DNA of 64,000 bases from Dipteronia dyeriana (Eukaryota > Streptophyta > Magnoliopsida > Sapindales > Sapindaceae). The stretch spans positions 22,880,001 through 22,944,000 of the forward strand of contig CM065303.1 in NCBI GenBank assembly GCA_032871835.1, read 5' to 3'. Below, piece after piece: positions 46,116-57,419 of this stretch. A model generated the notes under the pieces. The model was given only the letters and a program-made list of their open reading frames with translations. It searched no databases and was not told the DNA's origin. Position 1 is the stretch's first letter; every line of letters begins with the position of its first letter. The position numbers and the translations under genes were made by a program.

Positions 46116-47324
46116 CTTTCCTCTAAATGCTTAAGCTGCTTCTTCAAATGGATAGATGACTTCTAGATCACTTTTCGAAGCAAAAAGCCATAACTGTGGA
46201 GAAATTTCGAGACATGCCAATGCAAAACTATCGAATTTCCTTAAATAAGAAAAGAGTTCATTATATAAAGTCTAATCTGTTTCAATGGGTTATCAAAAAT
46301 GCTTGTAGCACGTTCAAAAGTGAAAGTGATCACTGGAGAAAGCTTTCTTGTGGATACAAATTCAGCTATTACCGGTCTTGTGAATTGACCATCTAAAGAG
46401 AGAAGATAATTAAAATGTTCAAGTAGAGTTTGTAGAAATTATAAAGTCAAAACCATTGAAGGATAAACATGTAAGAATTAAATACAAACCAAAACTATAA
46501 TATTTTCCAGGCCGCATCAAGTTCAAAGCCGGGTGCTTGACTTGTGGGACAACTAGGAATAACTCTGCAGTGTTAGCCCAGTTCTATAGAATTTAATATC
46601 AGTTTGCAGTCTTGAAGCAGCAACAAGTTCTTCACTATCCGAACCCCGTCAAGGATTCGAAAATAGAGTTTAGGTACTAAATAAGACATTTTTTTGCTTT
46701 AATTTTTGCCATAGTGATCAAAACACATAAAAAGTTGAATCTAAAATAGTACAAATAGAATGACTGCATGAATAAAGACGGTGATTGAATACCTCTAAAG
46801 AGTCAAGGACTCCCAAAACCAACTCAAACTCAGAATTGAATATATGTACTGCCTCATCCATTGTTGTAATGTTGTGAATACTAATAACCATTTTCCTTTC
46901 CACCCAAGTCACTATAGCATCCCTGCAGTTTGAACAACCATCATTAGTAACTTTTAGGTGTGGGAATCCAGTTAAAACAAAGCCGTGGAATTGAATCCCG
47001 TATAAAAAACGTGTGGGGTCTTGTACTTGATAATTTTTCATAAACATGAATCATGTTGTTAGTAGAATTTGAAATGTTTGCAATGCTTTAAAATACAATA
47101 CTTATTATAATCTTCTAATTAGACAACAGAACCCAATTGAAGAAGACCTTACCTTGTTCTTTCATTGTTGGAATCATAAAGATATTTCTTCACTCCATCA
47201 ACAAACAAATGCATAGTGGGATATGACAGAATATGATACCTTCTTCCCAAGTTTGTCTCCAAAGAAGCATCCACCATTGCAAGCACTGCCTCGACCTTAT
47301 TAGTACCCTTCAACAATTGAGCAG

Positions 47325-47957
47325 TGTTGGGATTTGTGAGCTAGAAACTAGCAAGAGAAACAAGTTCCAGTATGTGGCACGGTAGAAACCGTGGTAGAGA
47401 CAGGAGCTCAGACTGCAGCACACAACACGGTGGTGTCCAGGCATGACAAGCTGTACAAACCGCGGCATGGACATAGTGTACACACCACGACCTATGGAGC
47501 GAAGTTCTCCAGTGATGTCAAGCGTTGAGGACCGCGGTGCAGACACATGTCTACACAGTAGTCTAGATCGCAGTACATGCTGGTTTTACGAGAAAGAGGA
47601 AATCTTGCGTTAATAAGTAATTGGAAAAGGAATTAGATTCCAATTGGGATTTTGTTAACCCTAGTGCTCCCATATAAATACTACCATAATGTTTACTCTA
47701 AAAAAAGAGAAAAAAAAGGTGTGCAAATTGTGTGAGAAAAATTGCTAGAGAGAGAGAGCAATTGTAGAAAGACTGAAAGAGAGGTAAAGAGATTGTAATC
47801 AACTCTGAGAAATAGTGGATTGAGTGTGGTGCGCTTCGTGGACGTAGGCAAATTGTTGAACCATCTAAAATCTTTAGTGTCTTCTTTCTTCTTATTACTT
47901 TCTATTATTTGTGTTTGTGATTATATTTGTGTGTGTACAATTTTTTTCTCAACAACA
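47325..47957 (+). repeat. 5' LTR of Tork-B
   Basis: It starts tgttgggatttgtgagc and ends ctcaacaaca. A GC-rich patch at 47375-47585 is rich in accgcggt- and ccacgacc-type words. The TATA box catataaata follows at 47671-47680. Confidence 0.88.
47671..47680 (+). promoter_or_regulatory. TATA box of the Tork-B 5' LTR
   Basis: catataaata, located just after the GC-rich patch. Confidence 0.5.
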
Positions 47958-47960
47958 GTT

Positions 47961-47973
47961 TGGTATCAGAACT
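47961..47973 (+). promoter_or_regulatory. Primer-binding site of Tork-B (tRNA-Met type)
   Basis: tggtatcagaact, three bases after the 5' LTR; close to tggtatcagagcc. Confidence 0.7.
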
Positions 47974-48041
47974 CCAGGTTAGGGAAAATTATTTTTCACA
48001 CAAATCTAGGTCTTCTTGAGGTCATCGATTTCACCGTAGAG

Positions 48042-51000
48042 ATGGAGTAAGAGAAGGAAACGCACAAGATTGAGAAATTCAATGGATCGAATTTCAGCTT
48101 CTAGAAGATGCAAATGGAGGATTATCTGTACCAGAAGGATTCACACTGGCTGATAAAAGAGAGACCAAAGGATATGATCGGTGAAGATTGGGAAAAGAAA
48201 CGGAAACCAAAGAACATGTATGATGATGATTTCGAACTCTTGGATCAGAAAGCGTTGGGAGCAATTCGTCTTAGTTTGATAAAGCAAGTCACCTTCAATG
48301 TAAAGGATCAATAGACTGTCAAAGATCTAATGGATATATCATACCTATAAGAACAGTATTTTACGGTAAGGAAAGTCCATCTTGTCAAGAAGTTATCAAC
48401 CTTAAAGATGGCAAAGGGGGGTCAGAACTTTTAAGATTTTCTGAATCGGTTCAACGAAGTGAAAGATGGGTTGTGTTCTTTGTCTATGGGTTTTGATGAG
48501 GAGTTTATGGTGATGTTTCTACTCACCCAATTGCCATAAAGTTGGAAGACGACAAGCCAGTCGATTGCCAACTCGTTCGGGAAAAAAAAAATAATCTTCA
48601 GCAGGTTGTAAACATAACCATGACCGAAAAGATCATAATGTGTGAAGAGAGATTATAGGTGTCAACATCTTTAGCATTGAATTTGGAAGGTAGGGAAGAT
48701 AAAAGCAGAAATCAAAAAAAAAATCAACGGGGAAGATCAAAGTCTAGAGGAAAGTTTAAATCCAAGAATCTGACTAACTATTCGGGAAACCAACAAAGAA
48801 GCAAAAAGGATGTGGAGTGCTGGAATTGTGGTAAGAAAGGTCATCTCTCGTATGAGTGTAAATCTGAGAAAAAGGATAATGGCAAAAGCAGTGTGAATTG
48901 TTTATCGGAGGAGTCAGATGATTGCCTTATATGCTCATTGGAAAGCAAGATTAAGTCTTGGGTCCTGGATTTGGGAGCGTCATTCCATGCCACACCTCAT
49001 AAGGAATTGCTCGAGAACTACATCTCCGGAAAATTGGGTAAAGTGTATCTTGATGATGATCAAGCATGTGACATTACCGAGAAGGAAGATGTGAAGATTC
49101 AACTGCAAGGGTCAGTTTGGAAGCTCGACAATGTGAGGCATATACCGGACTTGAGAGAGAATTTGATCTCCATTAGGCAACTCGCGTCAGTTGGTTTCGT
49201 GACAACTTTCACAGGTGATAAGTGGAAGATCTCGAAAGGAGCTATGACAATCGCCCGAGGAAGTAAGACTGGGTCGCTTTACACAACCACAAATGGTTAT
49301 AGTTCAGTCGCTATGGCGAAAGGTAAAGATGATCCAAACTTGTGGCACCATAGGCTTGAGCACATGAGTACTCAGGGGTTGAAGTGTCTGCGTTCAAGAG
49401 GTTAATTGCCAGAGTTAAAATCCGTTGAGTTTGATTTCTGTGAAAGCTGCATTCTAGGAAAGCAGAAAAGAGTGAGCTTCAAGAGGATTAGAAGAACACC
49501 AGAAAAGGAAAAGTTAGAACTAGTGCACACCGATGTTTGGGGTCCAACTTTAGTCTCGTTAACCGAGGGTAAACACTACTTTATCACTTTCATCGACGAT
49601 CATTCTAGAAAGGTATGGGTTTACTTCCTAAAATACAGGTCTGAGGTATTTGATGATTTTAAAAGATGGAAAGCCAGGGTTGAGAACGAGACAGGGATGA
49701 AGATCAAAAGGCTGCATTCAGATAATGTTGAAGAATATGAAAATAATGAGTTCAAGAAGTTTTGCTACCAGATCGGGATAAAGCTCAGTAGGGCGATTCC
49801 TGGAATCCCACAGCAGAATGGCATAGCAGAACAGATGAACAAGACATTGATTGAGAGAGCCAGAAGCATGAGGTTACATTTAGGATTGCCAAAACAATTA
49901 TGGGCAGAAACTGTCAATACAATAGCTTATTTGATCAACAGAGGACCATCAAAGCCCTTGGAACTCGCTATACCAGAGGAGATCTGGATTAGGAAAGAGG
50001 TAAACTTTCTCATCTTAAAGTGTTTAGATGTGTTTCTTATGTACATGTAGGTGATCAAGCAAGGAGTAAGCTAGACGTCAAGTCAGTGAAGTGTACCTTG
50101 GTAGGCTTCAGAGAAATGAATTTGATTACAAGTTGTGGGATGACCAAAACCGTAAGATGATCAAAAGTAGAGAGGTTGTCTCAATGAAAGTGTCATGTAC
50201 AAAGACAGGAACAAACAGGTGTCTGAGCATGAAGTGCCAAAATATTTTAGGCCAAATGACATATCGGATAGAGGTATCATAGAAGATATTAAACAAAATG
50301 ATGTAGAGCAAGGTGTGTAGCCTAGATACAAGAGCCTATCCCACTTAGAGATGTTCCAGTGACACAGGTCCAGAATACATTGAGAAGATCAACTCGAACT
50401 CCTATATCAAATAGGAAGTACTTACAATACATGCTGCTGACAGACTCGGGAGAACCTGAGTTCTATGATGAAGCTTGTCAGGGAAAAGATGCGAGGAAGT
50501 GGGAACTTGCAATGAATGATGAGATGATTGAAGGAAAGAAAGCCCTACAGAATTAGTGGGTGTTCCGGATCAAAGAGGAGCATGATAGTTCCAAGAGATA
50601 CAAGGCACGACTCGTAGTCAAACGTTTCTAACAAATTGAAGGTATCGACTACTCTGAAATTTTCTCTCCCATTGTTAAACTAACTACGATCCGGTTAGTG
50701 TTGAGTATTGTCGCAACAAAAGGGCTATATCTGGAGCAGTTAGATGTGAAGACTGTCTTTCTTCATGGAGAATTAGAAGGAAGATATATACATGAAGCAA
50801 CCGGAGGGGTTTACAGAAGTTGGCAAGGAAGAGCTGGTATGCAAGTTGACGAAGAGCTTGTATGGTTTAAAACAAGCTCCCCAACAGTGGTACAAGAAGT
50901 TTGATGGATTCATGCAAAGGAATGGCTACTTGAGATGCAATGCTGACCATTGATGCTACTTCAAAAAGGTTAAGTCTTGTTTCATAATACTGTTACTTTA

Positions 51001-51956
51001 TGTTGATAACATGTTAGTAGCTGGTGCAGATTTATAAGAGATTAACAACTTGAAGAAACAACTCTCGAGTGAGTTCGAGATGAAGAATTTGGGTCCAGCA
51101 AAGCAGATTCTTGGAATGAGAATTAGCAGAGACAAACAAGAAGGTACATTGAAGCTTCCATAAGCAGAGTACATTCAGAAGGTGTTACTGAGATTCAGCA
51201 TGGAAGATGTAAAACCGGTGAGAACACCTTTGGCTAGTCACTTCATTTTGTCCAATGATCAAAGTTCAAAGATAGAAGTGAAGAAGGACTTCATGGATAG
51301 AGTTCTTTATGCTTCAACCATTGGAAGTCTAATGTATGCCATGACTTGCACAGGACCAGACATTTCCCAAGCAGTATGAGTTGTGAGCCGATACATGTCC
51401 AATCCAGGTAAGCCTCACTGGGAGCCGTGAACTGAATCCTAAGATACCTGCGGGGTACAACGGAGTGATATCTAACCTTAAGAAGAGATGAACTTAAGCT
51501 AGTAGAATATGTGCATTCATATTTTACAGGAGAGGTGGACAATAGAAGAAGTACCACCAGATATGTGTTTACAATGGCAAGTACCGCGATCAGTTGGGTG
51601 TCCCAGTTGTAGAAAATAGTGACAATCTCTACAACTGAAGCAGCGTATGTGGTTATGACAGAAGCAAGTAAGGAGCTGATATGGTCATAAGGGTTGTTAG
51701 CCGAGTTGGGATTCGATCAGCTGATGAATGTGTTGCATATGATAGTCAAAATGCAATACACTTGGCCAAAAATTAGGCGTTCCATTATAGGACCAAGCAT
51801 ATAGACCTGCGCTACCACTTTTTTCTATTGTTAATCGAAGAATAAGTGTTGAAGTTAGTGAAGATTGCAGGAACTAAGAATCCAACTAACATGTTAACCA
51901 AGCCAGTCACTACTGAAAAACTAGAGTTATGTGCAACTTCAGTAGGTCTTCAATAG
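48042..51956 (+). pseudogene. gag-pol: Tork-B gag-pol polyprotein, inactive
   Basis: The ATG at 48042 is followed by an early stop (third codon). Gag shows KMQMEDYLYQKD, and after a frameshift the knuckle CWNCGKKGHLSYEC is near 48820. The protease site is VLDLGASFHAT, with the active-site Ser/Thr replaced by Leu. Integrase is largely open at 49400-50020 (LVHTDVWGP, then HSDNVEEYE where SDNGGEY is usual, then NGIAEQMN). Reverse transcriptase (50400-51400) is broken by frameshifts, and the catalytic motif reads YVDN (about 51000) instead of YVDD. RNase H text reaches a TAG at 51954. It keeps the ~93 bp that Tork-A lost. Confidence 0.85.
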
Positions 51957-52052
51957 TGAAGACGTGGGGAATGAGCGCATCGTATTTTAACCACTAAGGC
52001 ATCGAGGAAGGATGGATAACGCCTATTGAGTTTCAGTCTTCATGTGGGAGAT

Positions 52053-52531
52053 TGTTGGTATTTGTGAAGCCAGAAACTAGCAAGAGAAACGAGTTCCAGC
52101 ATGTCGCGCGGCGGAGATAGGAGCTCAGACCGCGGCACACACCGCGGTGGTGTCCAGGCGTGACAAGCTATGCAGACCGCGGCACGGATATAGTGCACAC
52201 ACCTCGGCCTATGGAGTGAATTTCTCCAGTGGTGTCAAGCGTTGAGAACCGTGGTGCAGACACATGTCTACACAGCGGTCCAGACCGCAATACATACAGG
52301 TTTTGTGAGAAAGAGGAAATCTTTACGTATAAGTAGTTGGAAAAGGAAATAGATTCCAATTGGGATTTGGCTAACACTAGTCCTACCATATAAATACTAC
52401 CATAATGTGTACTCTAAAAAGAGAGAGAAAAAAATGTGTATTGTATGAGAAAAATTGCTAGAGAGAGAGAGAGCAATTGTAGAGGACTGAAAGAGAGACA
52501 GAGTGATTGTAATCAACTCTGAGAAATGGTG
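52053..52531 (+). repeat. 3' LTR of Tork-B, truncated
   Basis: It starts tgttggtatttgtgaagcc after the tract atgtgggagat (52042-52052). It matches the 5' LTR up to ctctgagaaatggtg, then changes to unrelated DNA. The GC-rich patch is at 52095-52300 and the TATA box at about 52387-52397. Confidence 0.85.
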
Positions 52532-53571
52532 TTTTCCGATGAAAATATGCTCACGAAGTTTTGAATTTTATTCAATTTTCAGTCTATAACGAGTGCCATA
52601 TTTCAACATACGTTTTAAACTTAAAACTTCAGGTTTTGATATAATTGAGATTTAAATCTGTATCGATTAGATACAAAACTCCAGGTTCTGATTATTTTGA
52701 AAACTTATGTTTAATTCTAAACTTTGGGTTCATATTTAAATTTATTTAAAAAATATTGGATCATTTCCCAAGCTTCATTCGTAGATTATGATCAAATTAA
52801 ATCGAGAACTTCAAGTTATGAATAATTAAATTGGAATCGAAAACTTCAGGTTCTGATTAATTATATGGGAATTCAGAACTTCGGGTTCTGATTAATTATA
52901 TTGGAATCGAAAACTTAGGATTCTGATTAATTATATTTGGAATACCGAACCTCGAGTTCCGATTAATTAAATTGGAATACAGAACTTCAGATTTCGATTA
53001 ATAAATTAGAATAAAGAACTTCGGGATCTGATCGATTAACTTGGAATATAGAACTTCATGTTTTGATTGATTAAATTGAAATACAGAACTTCAGATTCTA
53101 ATTCAATTAATTTTTAAAACATTGGATCAATAACTATGTTTTGCATAACTTTGAGTTTTGATTAAAATTGGGATCCATATGTATCTAGAACTTTAGGTTC
53201 TGATTGAATTAGAATACAGAACTTCGGGTTCTGATGGAATTGGAATTCAAAACTTTAAGTTCTAATTAATTATATTAGAATCAAGAACTTAGGTTCTGAA
53301 TAATTAAATTGGAACCCAGAATTTTAGGTTCTTTTCAAATTAAAATATGAAACTTCAGGTCTTGATTAAATTGGAATTTAAAACTTTTGGTTTTGTTTTT
53401 AATCAAGAACTTTTTGTTCTGATTTTTTTTCAAATCAAGAACTTCCGATCCTAATTTTGTTAAAATCAAGAACTTCTGGCTCTAATTTTTTTTTTCTAAT
53501 CGAGAACTTCTGGTCCTGATTTTTTTTAATAAAAAACTTCTGGTTCTAATTCTTTTTTGAGGAAATGTTGA
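52532..53571. repeat. Minisatellite of 'gaacttcgggttctgatt' type
   Basis: From about 52600 on, some 20 imperfect units of ~35-45 bp carry a core gaacttc(g/a)ggttctgatt and an AT-rich spacer such as aattatattggaatc. The array resumes at 54570-54670 after MULE-3, so MULE-3 inserted into it. It contains no gene. Confidence 0.8.
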
Positions 53572-53572
53572 T

Positions 53573-54553
53573 AAATGTCATTTTTTGTATGCATTGCATT
53601 GATGTCACTACTTTAATAAGTTAATAAAAAAACACATATTATGGTGAACTACCCAAATTTCCATTAAATAATCATTTTTAAAATCTCTTTGTACTTTTAT
53701 CTCTACACTTTGATAACTGAATGCTGTAACTCATCTTTCTCTCTAAAAAACTTGTCTAAAATTCGATCTACAAATTGTCTGAAAGTCGACGTGTTTCAGA
53801 ACAACAAGATAATATATATTTCTAATCTTCATTTTTTTTATCATGCATTTCTAAGTCTTGTTATAATTTATCCATTCCTTATGATTTATTGTCTGAGTCT
53901 TTGTGTGATCATAAAATTGGTATTGTGAAGTTTGAACTTTTAAATTTTGAATCTCCGAGCCTTTGTAAGCTTTATCCGAGCTTTTTTAAAGGTTGTCCGA
54001 GATTTTATTTATATTGTCCGAGACTGTGTAAAGTCTCCGAGCTTTTTTATAAAGGCTCCAAGCTTTTTAATAAAGGATTCATGATTTTTTGTAATGGCTC
54101 CGAGATTTTTTGTAGTGAATCCGAGCTTTTTAATGAAGGCTCCGAGCTTTTTAATGAAGGCTCCGAGTCTTTTCCATAGATATATTTTTCGATGAAATTT
54201 TGTGTTTGACTTTGTTCAATTTCCGAGCCTTTCACATAAGTTTCCGAGACTTATAAAATAGTCTCTGAGACTTTTACTAAAGGTTCCGAGCCTTTTAATT
54301 AAGGCTCCGAGCCTTTTGTAATTACATTTCGACTCTCGAATGCATCTGCGTAGCACCAGTCCATCGCCGTTCGAGTGATTGTCTAGGTTTCAACGGGGAA
54401 TTTCTCTCTCAACTTCACAACTTTACCACTATAAAATTAATGAAACAAATCTGATGTGAAACAACTATTAGGTTCACCATAATAGGTGACTTTTAAAAAT
54501 AAGTTATTAAAACAATGATAATGTTGAAATGCCACCTCCAAAAAGTGTCATTT
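53573..54553. mobile_element. MULE-3: short non-autonomous Mutator-like element
   Basis: Inverted termini of about 80 bp lie at 53573-53649 and 54472-54553. The left starts aaatgtcattttttg and ends tattatggtgaac; the right, reversed, starts aaatgacactttttgg and ends tattatggtgaac. The left terminus also resembles the left end of MULE-2 (57104-57186). Between them is an array of ccgag-type units and no transposase. A 9-bp target duplication could not be fixed because the flanks are T-rich. Confidence 0.65.
53935..54320. repeat. ~20-30-bp array with tCCGAGc core in MULE-3
   Basis: Repeats of the form 'ggctccgagctttttaatga' occur about 17 times, with variants in spacing. By position it corresponds to the ctcgatc arrays of MULE-1 and MULE-2. 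Confidence 0.8.
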
Positions 54554-54700
54554 AATTTTTGAACTCTTCTTTTTTTTCAAATCAAGAACTTCTGATTCTA
54601 TTTTTTTTCTCGAATAAAAAACTTGTAGTTCTGATTTTGCTTTTCGTTTGCAAACTTCTGGTTGCTAAATAAATGTAATGTCCTTATTCTTTAAAAAAGA
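54554..54700. repeat. Continuation of the minisatellite right of MULE-3
   Basis: Units 'tcaagaacttctgattcta' and 'aaaaaacttgtagttctga' are of the same kind as 53400-53560. Confidence 0.65.
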
Positions 54701-54716
54701 TTCAGGTATAACCATG

Positions 54717-55560
54717 GGCAGACCCACATTAAGGTCAGGTGGTGCTAGGGCCTTACCTCAATTTTTTTTTAAATAATATATTTTATATATATAATAACTA
54801 ACATTGCATGAAGAATTAAAGTGATATCACAGTGGGTAGCGAACGTCCATTTCATTGGATTGTGAGTGTTCAAGTCCTAACTGTTATGTGTTGGTTGATT
54901 TAATATTTTTTTATATCTTTTTTATTTTATCATCTTATCTGATCCCTTAATCAAATTTTCATTTTCTTCTAAAATAAAATAGTTCACTTTCTCTTTTGTG
55001 TCATTATCAACTTCTTAGCTATATACAATTTATAGTTACTTAGTTCAATTTTATTATATATTAAATAATATATTATTATTTTTAATAGTTTTAGTTTGAC
55101 ATACCTGGCACATCATATCATTAAACCCTAAAATCTCAAATTTTAATTTATTGTATTAAAATAATTCACATATTATCCATAGTATTTTTCTTTATTTTAT
55201 AACTTTGATTTATTTATAATCAACAAATCAAAAAATTTACCAATAATTAGAAGAATAATAAATTCAAAATCATGTCTAGTAATGTTTATTAATCAATTAT
55301 TTTATATAAATTTTAACAAAATTCATTATAAATACAAAAAAAAAATCTTATTATAAAATTAGATTGTAATTAATATTGTTTTTCTTGTTATTATTTCTTT
55401 ATTAATATTATGTTTCTTGTTACACATCACCTCTTAGCTAGGTTGGTATTACACATCCATTCTATATATGTGGTGAGGGTTCAAATTCCACAATGTGCAT
55501 AATACTCATTTTACGATAATCCACCTAGTTAAAATTCTTGGATCCGCTACTGGGTACATT
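54717..55560. repeat. Unclassified dispersed repeat with two tRNA-like segments
   Basis: The left edge gggcagacccacattaagg and the reverse of the right edge (gtagcggatccaagaat) are weakly similar. Inside are two segments resembling the A and B boxes of RNA polymerase III promoters: tagctaggttggtat with ggttcaaattcc (55437-55489), and cagtgggtagcga with gtgttcaagtcc (54831-54878). A SINE-like origin or an old non-autonomous DNA element are both possible. Confidence 0.35.
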
Positions 55561-56560
55561 ATAAAATAAAGAGTAGAAGAAGAGATTACATAAAAAATTA
55601 TGGAACCAGAAATAAGTTCATGGATATTAATCTTACTTTCGGATGCGGAAGATCCAAATTAGTGGCAAAATCCACAAAGCATACTCATAAGATTAATTAA
55701 ATCAATATAGTAAAGAAACAAGTAATATAAATGAATTATTTTTCTTACCATACTAGCTTCGTGTTGATAACATGCTATGAATTAAAGCTTAAAAGTAAGA
55801 ATGTATATTAAAACACTAAATAAGAGGAAAAAAATAGAGGTAGAAAGCACATGAATTTGTAAATCAAAATTAATAATTTAGTTTTCCTAAAATCAACATG
55901 ATTTTTTTCTTAATGTATGTTCTATTTTGTTTAGGATTTTGCAACACTAGCTAGAACTTACATATTATTAATTTAATGTGTCTCAATTTTATGTGGGATA
56001 TATAAAACCATGATAAATGGTTGTATAACAAGATATAAAAGCATCAATAATTAGATATTTACTGAATTTATTTAAAACAAAGTTAAAAAAAAAAAAAGTG
56101 GAGGCTAAGAAAATGGTATATATATATAAAACGAGATAAAGTTTGTCAAATGGCCGATAAACCCATTACATCTGTACCACAAAATTGTGTGTTTAAGTCT
56201 TTCTTCCGTTGTGAAGTCTTAAATTAATTTAATACTTAAAAAATATATGTATATTCTTTTAGGTAGAAGAAAATGAGAGTTTACATTGGACAATGTAGTT
56301 CACAAGTAAGGCAGACGTTCAACACCATTATGTTCTGTTTGAGGTTGACTTTGAAATACTATTCCTTGCACCCCAAGCCAAGATAAACGCGTATTTTATT
56401 CTAAAAATTATATTAATAACCCTGTATCTTCCTACTACATTAAAAATATTTTAGTTTTAGTATTACAGCATAGTAATACAGCATGTTGTACCCACGTTTA
56501 AAGTACCCACGTTTAAATACCCACGTTCTTATATATATATGGAAATTTTCATATAAGTAT
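55561..56560. other. AT-rich region without recognisable genes
   Basis: No long coding frame, LTR or terminal repeat was recognised. A weak tRNA-like stretch near 56155-56205 (gtgtgtttaagtc) may be a decayed relative of the segments at 54831-55489. Confidence 0.5.
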
Positions 56561-56698
56561 GTACTGATGGATTTATATAAGAATATTGAATACGAGCCAC
56601 TTATTTTACATACTTTGACTTGACATGTATGAATTTATCAAAACACTTTTATCAATAAGTGGCTCACATTCAATGTCCTTATATAATTCTATCAGTAC
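56561..56698. repeat. Fold-back repeat 1 (MITE-like)
   Basis: Arms of about 45 bp (56561-56605 and 56654-56698) are inverted copies with a few mismatches: gtactgatggatttatataa at the left, and ttatataattctatcagtac at the right. The loop is about 48 bp. Confidence 0.75.
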
Positions 56699-56743
56699 GT
56701 ACCGATAGAAAAAAGACCATATATATATAAATCTTTTTTTACT

Positions 56744-56902
56744 CGGTACGTATTGATATAACTTATATCAGTGCGTTGTATGTGGACCACTGATTATGGA
56801 AAAAAATTGACAAGTGCATATACACTTTGAGTCAAAGTATGTAAATATAATGGTCTACACCCAACGTATTGATGAAGTTATATCAATACGTATTGATTTG
56901 AA
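56744..56902. repeat. Fold-back repeat 2 (MITE-like), related to repeat 1
   Basis: The left arm 'tacgtattgatataactta' pairs with the right arm 'gttatatcaatacgtattga'. The centre includes tttgagtcaaagtatgtaaa. It shares the tacgtattgat and tggaccac/tggctcac motifs with the fold-back at 56561. Confidence 0.7.
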
Positions 56903-57103
56903 ATTTTTTGTATATATAAGAGACTTGTCACATACAAATCTCCTTATATAAATCTTATGTCCAATCCATTCATAACATGATAAAATTTAATGAATTTTAA
57001 TGAGATTTTTTGTATGGATTAAAAGAAATATGAAATATACTTATGAGAAAATTTTCAAATGATTTTGAATTCAGGAACTATTCGGAAATAGTGGAAATTG
57101 TGA

Positions 57104-57186
57104 GATATGTCACATTTTTTATTGTCTTTTGTGATGATGTCACCAGTTTAATAACTTAAGTTTAAAATGTACGTATTATGGTGAAC
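57104..57186. repeat. Left terminal region of MULE-2
   Basis: It matches the left terminus of MULE-3 (53573-53649) and, more weakly, the reversed right end of MULE-2. Confidence 0.55.
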
Positions 57187-57419
57187 TACCGAAGTTGTCT
57201 CTAAACTTTTATTTGTAAAAGGCAACATTCTGAAACCCTCTGTATCTCCCAAAAAAAGTTGTCTAAAAACTTGTATTTATCTCTCTCCAAAAAAGAAAGT
57301 TGGCTAATTTCAGAATCTGCACAAAAAGGTAGCTAATATTTATGATCTCGTGCATCTTTTCTGTTTTCATGCATTTCTGTGCTGTAAGAACATGTATAAA
57401 TATTTTATAGATCCGAGTA

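Larger units (their letters stand above)
31934..47324 (-). pseudogene. PDI-like pseudogene copy Y, split by E3 and Tork-B
   Basis: Exons on minus: part of exon 1 47324-47153 (reading AQLLKGTNKVEAVLAMVDAS, then YPTMHLFVDGVKKYLY), exon 2 46922-46793, exon 3 near 46630-46530, exon 4 46391-46277, exon 5 46193-46116, exon 6 (partial at 45641-45617, full at about 32433-32320), exon 7 about 32230-32162, exon 8 about 32060-31934 (TAA). Damage compared with X: the exon-3 acceptor AG is GG, the exon-4 donor GT is AT, exon 5 has an in-frame TAA. The N-terminal half of exon 1 is missing beyond Tork-B. Y is therefore older or less constrained than X. Confidence 0.7.
47325..52531 (+). mobile_element. Tork-B: Ty1/copia element with a truncated 3' LTR
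   Basis: The 5' LTR is 47325-47957 and the 3' LTR starts at 52053 but stops matching at about 52531. The missing ~155 bp of its end and the right target duplication are lost. Primer site and polypurine tract are present. The coding text is closely similar to Tork-A, but the LTRs are longer and differ in the upstream half. It entered PDI-Y exon 1 within the thioredoxin domain. Confidence 0.88.

Noticed and set aside
55437..55489. A functional tRNA gene
   Set aside because: Only box-like similarity; the acceptor and anticodon stems do not form convincingly.
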